A stretch of DNA of 64,000 nt from an uncultured Prevotellaceae bacterium (GTDB lineage Bacteria > Bacteroidota > Bacteroidia > Bacteroidales > Bacteroidaceae). Below, piece after piece: positions 52,848 to 61,354 of this stretch. Position 1 is the stretch's first letter, and each line of letters starts with the position of its first letter. Both the position numbers and the translations under genes were made by a program. The notes under the pieces were generated by a model that saw nothing but the letters and a program-made list of their open reading frames with translations, made no database searches and had not been told where the DNA came from. The stretch is from positions 1-64,000 of the forward strand of contig CAMVLT010000013.1 in the NCBI GenBank assembly GCA_947168395.1, given 5' to 3'.

Positions 52848-54112
52848 GATTAACGAGCAAATGGGCGGGAATAGCATTGGCTATTCTCGCCTCCTTTCCA
52901 TTAAGCATTTTTGGACAACAGACCAGTGATGCCATCTTCCGCCATCAGATGGAGGAATATGGCATCAAGTTCACGGAGGGTAACCGTGTGAAGTTGCTGA
53001 AGAGCGGTCAGGAGAAGTTCGACGACATGTTCAAAGCCATCCGTCAGGCCAAGAGCAGCGTCCATTTGGAGTACTTCAACTTCCGCAACGACTCCATCGC
53101 CTCGCTGCTGTTCGACATCCTGCGCGAAAAGCGCCGCGAGGGTGTCGAGGTCAGGGCATTGTTCGACGGTTTCGGCAACGACTCCAACAACCAACCGCTG
53201 AAGAAGCACCACTTGGAATCGCTTCGCAACGACAGCGTCGACATTTACGAGTTCGACCCCATCCGTTTCCCCTGGGTGAACCACATCTGGCCTCGCGACC
53301 ATCGCAAGATTGTGGTCATCGACGGCAAGATAGGCTACACGGGCGGCATGAATGTGGCCGACTATTATATAAAAGGTACGGAGCAGGTGGGCTCGTGGCG
53401 TGACATGCACTGCCGCATCGAAGGCCCTGCCGTGAACGAATTGCAGCACATCTTCTGCCGCATCTGGAAGAAGGTCACCAAGGAGGACATCATCAACGAC
53501 GGCAAGTATTATAAGGGAGCGCCAGCAGGCAATACGCCACTTGGCATCGTCAACCGTGAGCCAGGCTCCGTCTACTCGACCGATGGCCACGTACTTGGCA
53601 AGAACGATGCTGTGCGCCGGCTCTATATCGAAGCCCTCGATGCAGCCCGCGATTCCTTGAAGATTATCAATCCCTACTTCGTGCCCATTCCTTGCATCAA
53701 GCGCGCTATTGAGCGTGCCATCGACCGTGGTGTAAGGGTGGAGATTATGGTTTCGGCAAAGAGCGACATTCCCCTGACCCCCGACGCGGTGTTCTATACC
53801 GTTCACAAGCTGATGAAGCGTGGTGCCCATGTGTGGCTCTACGAGCCGGGCTTCCATCATTCCAAGATTCTGATGGTCGATGGCAAGTTCTGCACCGTCG
53901 GCTCTACCAACCTCGATGCCCGCAGCATGCGGTTCGACTACGAGGAGAATGCCGCCATACTCAGCCCGGAGACCACGCAGGAACTGGATGCCATGTTCAA
54001 CCGTGACAAAAAGGACAGCTTCTACTTGACAAAGGAAAGCTGGAATGAGTTCCGCACATCTTGGCAGAAGTTCCGCGGATGGTTTGGCTACTTGCTGCGG
54101 CCTTGGCTATAG
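52844..54112 (+). CDS. Cardiolipin-synthase-like phospholipase D family protein
   Basis: 422 residues with two HKD motifs, HRKIVVID (His153, Lys155, Asp160) and HSKILMVD (His339, Lys341, Asp346), as in cardiolipin synthases. Unlike classic Cls it has an apparently cleavable signal peptide (about 1-24) rather than two N-terminal membrane helices, so its active site may be periplasmic. ATG 52844 overlaps the regulator stop by 4 bp, implying coupled translation; the open frame extends upstream but that part overlaps the regulator gene. The exact reaction is inferred from the family. Confidence 0.82.
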   Translation: MRLTSKWAGIALAILASFPLSIFGQQTSDAIFRHQMEEYGIKFTEGNRVKLLKSGQEKFDDMFKAIRQAKSSVHLEYFNFRNDSIASLLFDILREKRREGVEVRALFDGFGNDSNNQPLKKHHLESLRNDSVDIYEFDPIRFPWVNHIWPRDHRKIVVIDGKIGYTGGMNVADYYIKGTEQVGSWRDMHCRIEGPAVNELQHIFCRIWKKVTKEDIINDGKYYKGAPAGNTPLGIVNREPGSVYSTDGHVLGKNDAVRRLYIEALDAARDSLKIINPYFVPIPCIKRAIERAIDRGVRVEIMVSAKSDIPLTPDAVFYTVHKLMKRGAHVWLYEPGFHHSKILMVDGKFCTVGSTNLDARSMRFDYEENAAILSPETTQELDAMFNRDKKDSFYLTKESWNEFRTSWQKFRGWFGYLLRPWL

Positions 54113-56302
54113 CAGCATGTCGGCCATCAGCCGTACTTCCACATCGCTCACTCCATGCGAGCGAATCATGGCCGCTTCGTTGGTAAAGAATTCCGTGGCA
54201 GCGTCGAACGTGACGCCGTCCGTCTGGGCATATTGCCTGAACATATAGGCAGCATCGTCAATCCTGCCGCCGAACCAGTGGCAGTAGGCAGCGTTCAGCA
54301 GGTCGTCGGCCTCAGGCTTCTCCACGTTCAGCAGCTCACTGTACATCTTCTCTGCCTGTTCGTATTTCCTGGCCCCGACCAGCGTCCATGCCAGCACGCG
54401 GTTGATGTTGGTATTGTCGGGAGCCTCGTAGTTCAGTTTGTACAGTATCTTCAGGGCTTCTTCGTGCTCACCCATGTTCGTCAGGCAGACGGCTGCATTG
54501 AGCTGATAGTTCTGATTGTCGGGGTGCTTGTCCACCAGTTTCTGGTAGTACTCAAAGGCCAGTTTGTAGTCGTTGTCGCCAAACAATGCCCTGGCATAGC
54601 CTGCCCAACCCCGCTCGTTCTCAGGATCCAGTTCCAGTAGGCGGGCGTAGTTCTCACGAACCGTCAGTCCGGCGTTCTGTTCGCTGTGCGTCCGCATCAT
54701 TACACCGCCGTTCAGCAGGTAGAACTGGTCGTCACGCGCCTCTTCCCGATAGTTCTGCAAGGTCATCTTGGCAGCATCGTAGGCCTTTTGCTTGACGAAG
54801 AACGACACCACCTCGCCGAACTTCTCCTCCAAGCGGGTGTGCTGGAACAGACGGTTGGCAAAGAAATAGTAGCGCGGACTGTCGGTTGCCTCGAAGGGAT
54901 TGACAAACTCGCTGCGCATGGGATAGACACGGAAGAAACGGTAGAGATTCTGCAGGTAGGAGCGGCGGATGAAGGCTGGTGTCTCCAAGTCGGTGGCACC
55001 GAGCTCACTCCCCACTACGGTGGCCTCTCCGCGGTCCATCATCGACAGCAGGTTTTCCGGCATTGCGTGCACCGCCGTCTGGTAGGCCAGCACGAAGGAG
55101 TACTTGTCGCTGTCGCAGAAAGGCCCGTACTTGAGCAGCGACAGCAGGAACTTACGGCCCCTTATGTTTTGCAGCACATTCTCTACCACGGGATGCTGGA
55201 GGAAGAAGGGCAGGAACCAGTTGCCTACGCCGCTGAAGAACGGGAAACGCTTCATCTGCTTGAAGCCGCCGAAGTAGATGTCCGACCCCTGCTTCTGCAT
55301 GTCCAGCATGCGGTGCATGCTCTCCTCAAGCTTCTCCATGCGCTGCTCGGCCAGTTCGGGGTGTAGCACGTCCTCCATGGGGTCGTCCTCCACCTCTTCT
55401 ATCCCGTTGCGTGTCACCCTGATGTTGTTGTTCTTCATCAGTTCCGGCATAATCTCGCTCTGTATGATGCGGTTGTCGCTCTCGGCCCTCAGACAGTAAA
55501 TCATCTGCATCTGCAGTTCGGCCAGTTCGTTGCGGCAGCGTTCGTCCTCGGCGGCCTCCCTGACCATGTCGTGTATCTCGGTGTAGAGCCGGCTCGCATT
55601 TTCGTTGAGGCCCAGCACCCATCCAATGAGGGCACGCTGGCGTACCCGCTCGTCGACCGACTTCTGATAGACGTGCAGCAGCAGGCGGAACTTGTTGATG
55701 CCGAAGAAGTTGAGCAGCGATACGGTGATGGCACTCACGATGAGTTGCTGGTCGACACTGTCGATGGTCGGCGACAGCAGTATGTCCTCGAATGCCTCCG
55801 ACAAGTTGTCCGTCCACAGCCTCGACGTCCAGATATAGTCAAACAAGCTGGCCATCATGCGCTGATGGTTCTCGTAGAGGGTTCTGCGCTTCTGCTGCCT
55901 GGTATGCTCAGGCTCCAGTTCCAAGAGAGCCACCTCCGAGACAAAGGTCTCCATGTCGCGGCGCAGCGATGCTGCCGACCATTCCTGCCTCCCTGCCCGG
56001 GCTTGGTTGTAGATGCCTATGACGTAGGAACTGTTGCGTATGTAGTAGCGTATCATCACGTTCACCGTCAGCACGTACATCCGGCGCAGCAGTTGTCCGT
56101 ACAGCTGTTCACGCTGCCCGTCCTCATAACCCTTGCGCCAGTAGCCCGTCATCAGGGCGTAGTCGGCCTTTATCTGCGCCAGCTGCTCAGTGGCCTGCGG
56201 CTGCGTGAACGTATATAGATAATTCTCCAGTTGGGCAATCGCCTTGCCTAACTGCTGGTTCAGTACACACTCAATGATGGTCTGCAAAGCCTCGTTTTTC
56301 AT
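54107..56302 (-). CDS. Large tetratricopeptide-repeat protein
   Basis: 731 residues from ATG 56302; GTG 56311 would add three. The protein is helical and soluble-looking, with no signal peptide. TPR units are clear near the C-terminus (about 535-690, for example GWAGYARALFGDNDYKLAFEYYQKL and DDLLNAAYCHWFGGRIDDAAYMF). The N-terminal 450 residues match no family I recognise. It ends in a 6-bp convergent overlap with the phospholipase D gene. The start is separated from the upstream lipoprotein gene by three heptamers. Function unknown. Confidence 0.75.
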   Translation of the reverse strand: MKNEALQTIIECVLNQQLGKAIAQLENYLYTFTQPQATEQLAQIKADYALMTGYWRKGYEDGQREQLYGQLLRRMYVLTVNVMIRYYIRNSSYVIGIYNQARAGRQEWSAASLRRDMETFVSEVALLELEPEHTRQQKRRTLYENHQRMMASLFDYIWTSRLWTDNLSEAFEDILLSPTIDSVDQQLIVSAITVSLLNFFGINKFRLLLHVYQKSVDERVRQRALIGWVLGLNENASRLYTEIHDMVREAAEDERCRNELAELQMQMIYCLRAESDNRIIQSEIMPELMKNNNIRVTRNGIEEVEDDPMEDVLHPELAEQRMEKLEESMHRMLDMQKQGSDIYFGGFKQMKRFPFFSGVGNWFLPFFLQHPVVENVLQNIRGRKFLLSLLKYGPFCDSDKYSFVLAYQTAVHAMPENLLSMMDRGEATVVGSELGATDLETPAFIRRSYLQNLYRFFRVYPMRSEFVNPFEATDSPRYYFFANRLFQHTRLEEKFGEVVSFFVKQKAYDAAKMTLQNYREEARDDQFYLLNGGVMMRTHSEQNAGLTVRENYARLLELDPENERGWAGYARALFGDNDYKLAFEYYQKLVDKHPDNQNYQLNAAVCLTNMGEHEEALKILYKLNYEAPDNTNINRVLAWTLVGARKYEQAEKMYSELLNVEKPEADDLLNAAYCHWFGGRIDDAAYMFRQYAQTDGVTFDAATEFFTNEAAMIRSHGVSDVEVRLMADMLL

Positions 56303-56303
56303 C

Positions 56304-56324
56304 TCTTTCACTTCTCACTTCTCA
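56304..56324. repeat. Three heptamers filling a whole intergenic gap
   Basis: On the minus strand the stop of the solute-binding lipoprotein gene (TGA at 56324-56322) opens an array of TGAGAAG twice and TGAAAGA once, leaving one base before the ATG of the TPR gene. The purine-rich units may also serve as ribosome site. Confidence 0.75.
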
Positions 56325-57236
56325 TTTCAACCATTTCTTGGCTCGCTCAACATCTGCGGCTGCCGGCTCTGCCATGTGGACAAACTTGACCGTGGGCGGC
56401 AGAGAGTCCACTTGCTCAGGTCTTATCTTACAATACTTGGCAACGACATCGCGGTAGCGGCCCATGCCGTAGCGTGACAACGAGTCGCATGCCATGTTGT
56501 AACCCCGCTTGAACACCTCAAGCTGCTGTTGGCGCTTCTGGTTCTTCAGCGGCTTCTCACGGAAGGCTATCACGCCCAATTGCAAGGGTATCTTGCGACT
56601 GTCCAACAGTATAGGATGACGAGCTAGACGGGCCATAGTGGCCTGTGGCTCCGTCAGTAGCACAGCGTCAATCTCGTTGTTCAGCAGCATCTTCAGACGG
56701 ATGTTGACATCGTTCACCTGAATCTTGAACACCTGCTCCGACTTCAGCTTGGCACTGTCAACGGCATAGTCGGCCAACAGGTCGGTGGCCGAGTAGCGTG
56801 TCATCGCCAGCATCTTGTCGTCAAGCTTTGACAAATCCCTGATGCGGGCCATCTTGTTGGTGAACAGCTGCCAATAAGCATTCGTCGATGTCACGTAGCG
56901 TAGCGGCGTACCTTTCTTAATCATGCGCTCAGCCCTCACCACGTCGGTCACCGCGCCTTCCACGCTGCCTCCTACCACCGCTGTGTCGCAGTCCATCTGT
57001 GCCGTAAACATCTTCAGGCGCACGTCGGCACCTAACGAGTCGAACAGGTGTTCCTCCTTCGCCACAAATAGTGGCAGGCAGTCCAGGGTAGGCATCACGG
57101 CCACCTTCAGGGCCGCCGAGTCCTCTCTCAGCAGTTGCATCCGCTTCTTGTGCGACAGTTTCCGCTTCTCTTCGTATGATTGGCCACATCCGGCCAACAA
57201 GAGTATGGCCGAAAAGATATACAATAGTCGTTTCAT
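56322..57236 (-). CDS. Solute-binding lipoprotein (NMT1/SsuA-like)
   Basis: 304 residues with a lipobox LLAGC (Cys17) and the fold of periplasmic substrate-binding proteins of the NMT1/taurine type (LKVAVMPTLDCLPLFVAKEE near 43-62, then NNEIDAVLLTEPQATM). Such proteins usually feed an ABC importer, but no permease or ATPase gene is in the window. The frame is open upstream to 57461, but that part crosses the divergent promoters, so ATG 57236 is used. It may be cotranscribed with the TPR gene. Confidence 0.78.
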   Translation of the reverse strand: MKRLLYIFSAILLLAGCGQSYEEKRKLSHKKRMQLLREDSAALKVAVMPTLDCLPLFVAKEEHLFDSLGADVRLKMFTAQMDCDTAVVGGSVEGAVTDVVRAERMIKKGTPLRYVTSTNAYWQLFTNKMARIRDLSKLDDKMLAMTRYSATDLLADYAVDSAKLKSEQVFKIQVNDVNIRLKMLLNNEIDAVLLTEPQATMARLARHPILLDSRKIPLQLGVIAFREKPLKNQKRQQQLEVFKRGYNMACDSLSRYGMGRYRDVVAKYCKIRPEQVDSLPPTVKFVHMAEPAAADVERAKKWLK

Positions 57237-57241
57237 CGCTG

Positions 57242-57321
57242 CAAAATTACCACTTTTTCTTTGAATAACCGAAAAAAACACCCACAAATCATCTGCATTT
57301 GGGAAAATTTGAGTAACTTTG
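57242..57321. promoter_or_regulatory. Divergent promoters between the lipoprotein and radical SAM genes
   Basis: TAATTTTG on the minus strand (57242-57249) is 5 bp from the lipoprotein ATG. TAACTTTG on the plus strand (57314-57321) is 20 bp before the radical SAM gene ATG, which also has an AGGGGAG ribosome site. Confidence 0.5.
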
Positions 57322-57341
57322 CATTCACTTAAGCAGGGGAG

Positions 57342-58457
57342 ATGAATACTGCCACACCGTTTGCACGTCCGCTTTACGTCATGCTGAAACCCGCCGGGGC
57401 AAGCTGCAACTTGGCGTGCGACTACTGTTACTATACGGAAAAACGGCAACTCTACCGCCACGCCAACAGTTGCGTGATGACGGAAGAGCTGTTAGAGAAA
57501 TTCGTGCGCCAGTATATGGAGGTGCAGACCATGCCGCAGGTGCTCTTCACATGGCACGGCGGTGAACCGTTGCTGCGTCCTTTGAGCTTCTACCGGCGGG
57601 CGCTGGAGTTGCAGCACCAGTATGCCCGAGGCCGCCAGGTGGACAATTGCCTGCAGACCAACGGCACGCTGCTCACCGACGAATGGTGTGAGTTTCTGCG
57701 TGAGAACCACTTTCTGGTGGGCATCTCCATCGATGGGCCTGAGCCGTTGCACGACTGTTACCGGCACGATAGGGTAGGCCGTCCGTCATTTGCCGACGTG
57801 ATGCGCGGCTTGAAATTGCTTCAGAAGCATGGGGTGGAGTGGAACGCCATGGCGACGGTGAATGCTGCCAATGCCGGGCGGCCGCAGGAGTTCTACCACT
57901 TCTTCCGCGACATAGGTTGCCAGTATCTGCAGTTTACGCCGGTGGCACCTCCCCACGACCATTCGGTGAGACCTGACCAGTGGGGGCCTTTCCTTTGCGG
58001 GGTTTACGACGAATGGGTGAGCCGCGATGTGGGCACCGTGTTTGTGCAGACGTTTGAGGCCACGCTGGCCAACTGGGCCGGGGTGACGCCGGGCGTTTGC
58101 TCGTTGTCTGCCTATTGCGGCCATGTGGCGGTGATGGAGTTCAACGGCGATGTCTATTCCTGCGACCACTTCGTTTTCCCTGAATACCGCTTAGGCAACA
58201 TCTGTCAGCAGACACTGACCGAGCTGCTCTACGGTGAACAGCAGGCACGCTTTGCCCGGATGAAGCTGGGCGGGCTGCCGCGCCAGTGCCGTGAGTGCCG
58301 GTGGCTGTTTGCCTGTTATGGCGAGTGCCCGAAAAATCGCACCGGGCGCGACTGCTATGGCGAGCCGGGACTTAACTACCTGTGCGAGGGCTATCGGCAG
58401 TTCTTCGAGCACTTCAGACCTTTTGCCGAGGAGTGGCTCGGAAACGTTGAACATTGA
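57342..58457 (+). CDS. Radical SAM/SPASM enzyme, anaerobic sulfatase-maturase-like
   Basis: 371 residues. The N-terminal CNLACDYCYY (Cys22, Cys26, Cys29) binds the SAM-cleaving 4Fe-4S cluster. The C-terminal SPASM region has further cysteines (CSLSAYCGHVAVMEFNG, CDHF, CRECRWLFACYGECPK, LCEGYRQF). The pattern matches anaerobic sulfatase-maturating enzymes, which turn an active-site Cys or Ser of sulfatases into formylglycine. No sulfatase gene lies in the window, so the substrate must be elsewhere. The last residues (NVEH) are encoded by a heptamer repeat. Confidence 0.85.
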   Translation: MNTATPFARPLYVMLKPAGASCNLACDYCYYTEKRQLYRHANSCVMTEELLEKFVRQYMEVQTMPQVLFTWHGGEPLLRPLSFYRRALELQHQYARGRQVDNCLQTNGTLLTDEWCEFLRENHFLVGISIDGPEPLHDCYRHDRVGRPSFADVMRGLKLLQKHGVEWNAMATVNAANAGRPQEFYHFFRDIGCQYLQFTPVAPPHDHSVRPDQWGPFLCGVYDEWVSRDVGTVFVQTFEATLANWAGVTPGVCSLSAYCGHVAVMEFNGDVYSCDHFVFPEYRLGNICQQTLTELLYGEQQARFARMKLGGLPRQCRECRWLFACYGECPKNRTGRDCYGEPGLNYLCEGYRQFFEHFRPFAEEWLGNVEH

Positions 58458-58460
58458 ATA
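58447..58460. repeat. Two heptamers at the radical SAM gene stop
   Basis: TTGAACA and TTGAATA; the second contains the stop TGA (58455-58457). The unit is the same as in the seven-unit array at the kdsA end, 10 kb away. Confidence 0.6.
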
Positions 58461-58473
58461 ATATGTAGTAATT

Positions 58474-59589
58474 ATGAGAAGAATCCTGACTTTATTCTTG
58501 ATACATTTCGCATTATTCGTTGGCACCGCAGGGGCGCAAAGCCTGCCTACTGACGGGCCGCTGAGCATCAAACCATTGCTGCAAAAGCTGGGAGAACGGC
58601 TGTTGAAGGGAAAGACTGGCAGCGTCGTGGCTATCAATCCTGCCAACGGCGAAATACTGTGCCTTGCCACAAACTCGCCGCAGGGCAGCGATGTTCGCTT
58701 GGCCATCGGCAAACCTTACGCGCCAGGCTCGACGTTCAAGACGGCACAGGCGCTGACGCTGCTTTCAGAAGGCATTGTCGACCAGCAGACGGCGGTGGAG
58801 TGTAAGAATGGCATCACCGACGGCAACATCAAGGTGGGCTGTCATCAGCACCGTTCGCCGCTGACGCTGAAGGACGCACTGGCACAGTCGTGCAACACGT
58901 GGTTTCTGATGACCTTTGCCTCGATGATTAACGACGACTTCATGTACGAGACCAAGGAGGAGGCCATCAACACCTGGCGCAGCTATATGCAGTCGATGGG
59001 GTTGGGTGGCCCGATGCACATCGACATCGTGGGTGAGCAGGGCGGACTGCTGGCCGGTGCCGACTACCTGAACCGCCGCTACAAGGAGGGCTGGGACGGC
59101 AAGACCATCTGGTGGGCAGGAATGGGGCAGGGCGATGTGACCTGTACGCCGCTGCAACTGTGTAACCTGGCAGTGACCATTGCCAACAGGGGCTGGTACT
59201 ATGTGCCCCACGTCCATAAGGAAACTAAGAACAAGCGCTACCTCACACGTCGGCAGACGAAGGTGGCGGCTGAAGCCTACCCGCCGGTGGTCGAGGGTAT
59301 GCGCCTCGCCGTAGAGAAAGGTACGGCTGTGGGCATCAAGACCACTTACCCCATTTGCGGCAAGACGGGGACGGTGGAGAATCCCGGTCGCGACCATTCG
59401 GTGTTCATCGGCTTTGCACCGATGACGGAACCAAAGATTGCCGTCAGCGTCTACGTGGAGCATGGCGGTTTCGGTGCCGACTTGGCAGCCCCGATGGCCG
59501 GGCTGCTGATAGAGCAATACCTGAAGGGAGCGCTCAGTCCTCAGTCGTCAGAAAAGGCTAAGCGCATCGCGACGCTTAGCCTGTTCTGA
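58474..59589 (+). CDS. Minimal penicillin-binding transpeptidase
   Basis: 371 residues: a signal peptide (to about 22) directly followed by a transpeptidase domain with the three active-site motifs STFK (Ser86, Lys89), SCN (139-141) and KTGT (297-300). Sequence around them (APGSTFKT, WWAGMGQGDVTCTPLQL) resembles the PBP2/FtsI class, but the usual N-terminal dimerisation domain of about 200 residues is missing, so the protein may be soluble in the periplasm. It lies 16 bp after the radical SAM gene. Part of its signal peptide resembles that of the regulator at 49 kb. Confidence 0.85.
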   Translation: MRRILTLFLIHFALFVGTAGAQSLPTDGPLSIKPLLQKLGERLLKGKTGSVVAINPANGEILCLATNSPQGSDVRLAIGKPYAPGSTFKTAQALTLLSEGIVDQQTAVECKNGITDGNIKVGCHQHRSPLTLKDALAQSCNTWFLMTFASMINDDFMYETKEEAINTWRSYMQSMGLGGPMHIDIVGEQGGLLAGADYLNRRYKEGWDGKTIWWAGMGQGDVTCTPLQLCNLAVTIANRGWYYVPHVHKETKNKRYLTRRQTKVAAEAYPPVVEGMRLAVEKGTAVGIKTTYPICGKTGTVENPGRDHSVFIGFAPMTEPKIAVSVYVEHGGFGADLAAPMAGLLIEQYLKGALSPQSSEKAKRIATLSLF

Positions 59590-59594
59590 AGCCT

Positions 59595-59631
59595 TCACCT
59601 CTCACTTCTCACTTTTCACTTTTCACTTTCA
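59595..59631. repeat. Heptamer array at the Sel1-gene stop
   Basis: On the minus strand the Sel1-gene stop TGA (59631-59629) is followed by TGA triplets at 59623, 59616, 59609, 59602 and 59595 (plus-strand position of each TCA): the first step is 6 bp, the others 7 bp. The array fills the gap to the convergent transpeptidase gene. Confidence 0.8.
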
Positions 59632-60201
59632 CCTCTTACCTATAAGACTAAGCATCCCCTTGGCGTCCTCGTCGCCTTCGGCAGCATCCTTGCGCAGGTC
59701 TTCGAGCACTTCGTCGCCGCCTTTCTCATTCTTGACGGCCCGCGACAGCCACTTCTTAGCTTGCGCCTTGTCGGCGGCTACGCCCTTGCCCTTGTAGTAG
59801 GCCTTGCCGACGGCATATTCGCCATCGGCGTTCTCCTGCTTGGCGGCCTGCATAAACAGCTGGAAGGCTTTCTTCTTGTCCTTTTCCACGCCATCGCCGT
59901 CCTTGTAGCACTGGCCTAACTGGTACTGTGCCTTGGCATAGCCCTGATTAGCCGACTTCTGGTACCACTGGAAGGCCAGCTGGTCGTTCTCAGCCGTGCC
60001 ACGCCCCTTGTCGTAGCAGCGGCCAAGTCGGTATTGTGCCTTCTTGTGTCCCTTCTCGGCAGCGGCCTTCAGCTTGGGAAATGCCGCCTGGTATTTCTTG
60101 TCGTCGTAGAGTTTCTTGCCTTCATCATACAGTTTGTCGGCACTCTGTGCAAAGGCCGACATGCTGACCACGGTCATTAGCATCAATAGTAGTCTTCTCA
60201 T
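59629..60201 (-). CDS. Sel1-repeat (TPR-like) exported protein
   Basis: 190 residues with a signal peptide (about 1-18) and three Sel1-type repeats (about 45-155; AQYRLGRCYDKGRGTAEND, AQYQLGQCYKDGDGVEKDK, GEYAVGKAYYKGKGVAADK). Sel1 repeats form protein-binding solenoids; the partner is unknown. It follows the DUF4380-like gene by 16 bp and is probably cotranscribed with it. Confidence 0.82.
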   Translation of the reverse strand: MRRLLLMLMTVVSMSAFAQSADKLYDEGKKLYDDKKYQAAFPKLKAAAEKGHKKAQYRLGRCYDKGRGTAENDQLAFQWYQKSANQGYAKAQYQLGQCYKDGDGVEKDKKKAFQLFMQAAKQENADGEYAVGKAYYKGKGVAADKAQAKKWLSRAVKNEKGGDEVLEDLRKDAAEGDEDAKGMLSLIGKR

Positions 60202-60217
60202 ATCTTCTTACCTCTTA

Positions 60218-61099
60218 TTATTTTAATACCTTCTTAATCATTTTCGTGAGCTTTGCCGAAGGCTGTGCCTCATCGGTGACGGGCACCAGATACCAGCGCA
60301 CCGTCCAGCTGAGCTGCTGACCAGGCTCCAACTTGGTGTATGCGCCCTGGCTTTCCAGCTCAATGTACGTCTTTCCTCTGTTCACGTACACCTGTATCTC
60401 GGCCTCACCGGGAGCCGGGGCTGAGGCGTCGAGGTCTTCAAACTGCTTGACCAGCAGCAGCCCTTTGTTGCAATAGGCCAGCCATCCGTGGCCGTCGGCA
60501 TTGATTTTGCGGTTCTCGTTGGCGGCGTCTGTCTGATAACACACGGCCCCGTACTGCTCCTTGAAGTTCATCAGTCCCGCTGGGGTGATGCCGTCGATGG
60601 GCGCATCGAAGAAGATGATGCCGCCGTCGTTGGTCACACGGGTAATCTCCCACGGTGCCACCTGCCGTGCCTCACTGGCCTCGTTGCGAATGGTGTAGTT
60701 GATGACTATGGCGTGGCTCTTGTCGTCGACGGTGAACTCCTTGCCTATCTGGTACTTCAGCCGTTCCGACACCTGGCTCTTGATGACCAGCTTCCCCTCG
60801 CCGCGCTCCACCACCGTATAGGGCATCTTGTCGTACTCAGGAACAGGAGGCCAGTTCCACTCCTTCTGTGGGCTGGTCCAGAACGTGCTGCCGAACGACT
60901 CGGGGAAGCGCGACTGCGAGATAACCTCAGTGTCCTTGTGTTTCAGCGACAGGATTTTACCTCCCTTGCTGATGTCGATGGTCATGGTCAGGTCGCCCGT
61001 CTTCAGCTGATACTGGCTTTCCTCACCCTCTGCCCGTGCCGTTGTAGCGATGCTCCCCACGATGGCAACCATTAAAACCGATGTCATAAAATGCCTCAT
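60218..61099 (-). CDS. DUF4380-like exported protein
   Basis: 293 residues with a signal peptide (about 1-23). The body, an all-beta pattern with MTIDISKGGKILSLKHKDTEV, PQKEWNWPPVPEYD and a late TVRWYLVP, resembles the DUF4380 family, which has a galactose-mutarotase-like fold. No catalytic role is established. A TAACTTTG box lies 62 bp upstream (61162-61169). Confidence 0.68.
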   Translation of the reverse strand: MRHFMTSVLMVAIVGSIATTARAEGEESQYQLKTGDLTMTIDISKGGKILSLKHKDTEVISQSRFPESFGSTFWTSPQKEWNWPPVPEYDKMPYTVVERGEGKLVIKSQVSERLKYQIGKEFTVDDKSHAIVINYTIRNEASEARQVAPWEITRVTNDGGIIFFDAPIDGITPAGLMNFKEQYGAVCYQTDAANENRKINADGHGWLAYCNKGLLLVKQFEDLDASAPAPGEAEIQVYVNRGKTYIELESQGAYTKLEPGQQLSWTVRWYLVPVTDEAQPSAKLTKMIKKVLK

Positions 61100-61161
61100 A
61101 GCTTTCTTGTTTTTAGTTGATATTTGTGTTTAGTTCACATCGTATGTTGCTTTATGCGGTG

Positions 61162-61305
61162 CAAAGTTACGCATTTTTAGCGAAATAACGATAGCCAACC
61201 AACATTTACTCAACTTTTTTCTGATATTTTTCACTTGTCCTTTAGACAAAAAATATTAAAGGGTGAGTGGAAATGCAGATAAGTCGGAGGTTTTTAGTAT
61301 ATTTG
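61162..61305. promoter_or_regulatory. Divergent promoters between DUF4380 and antiporter genes
   Basis: TAACTTTG on the minus strand (61162-61169) and TATATTTG on the plus strand (61298-61305). The rest of this 255-bp gap is AT-rich and holds no gene. Confidence 0.5.
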
Positions 61306-61354
61306 CAACGTAAACGACAGTCTTTAATACACTTTCAAGACATAAATATTAAGT

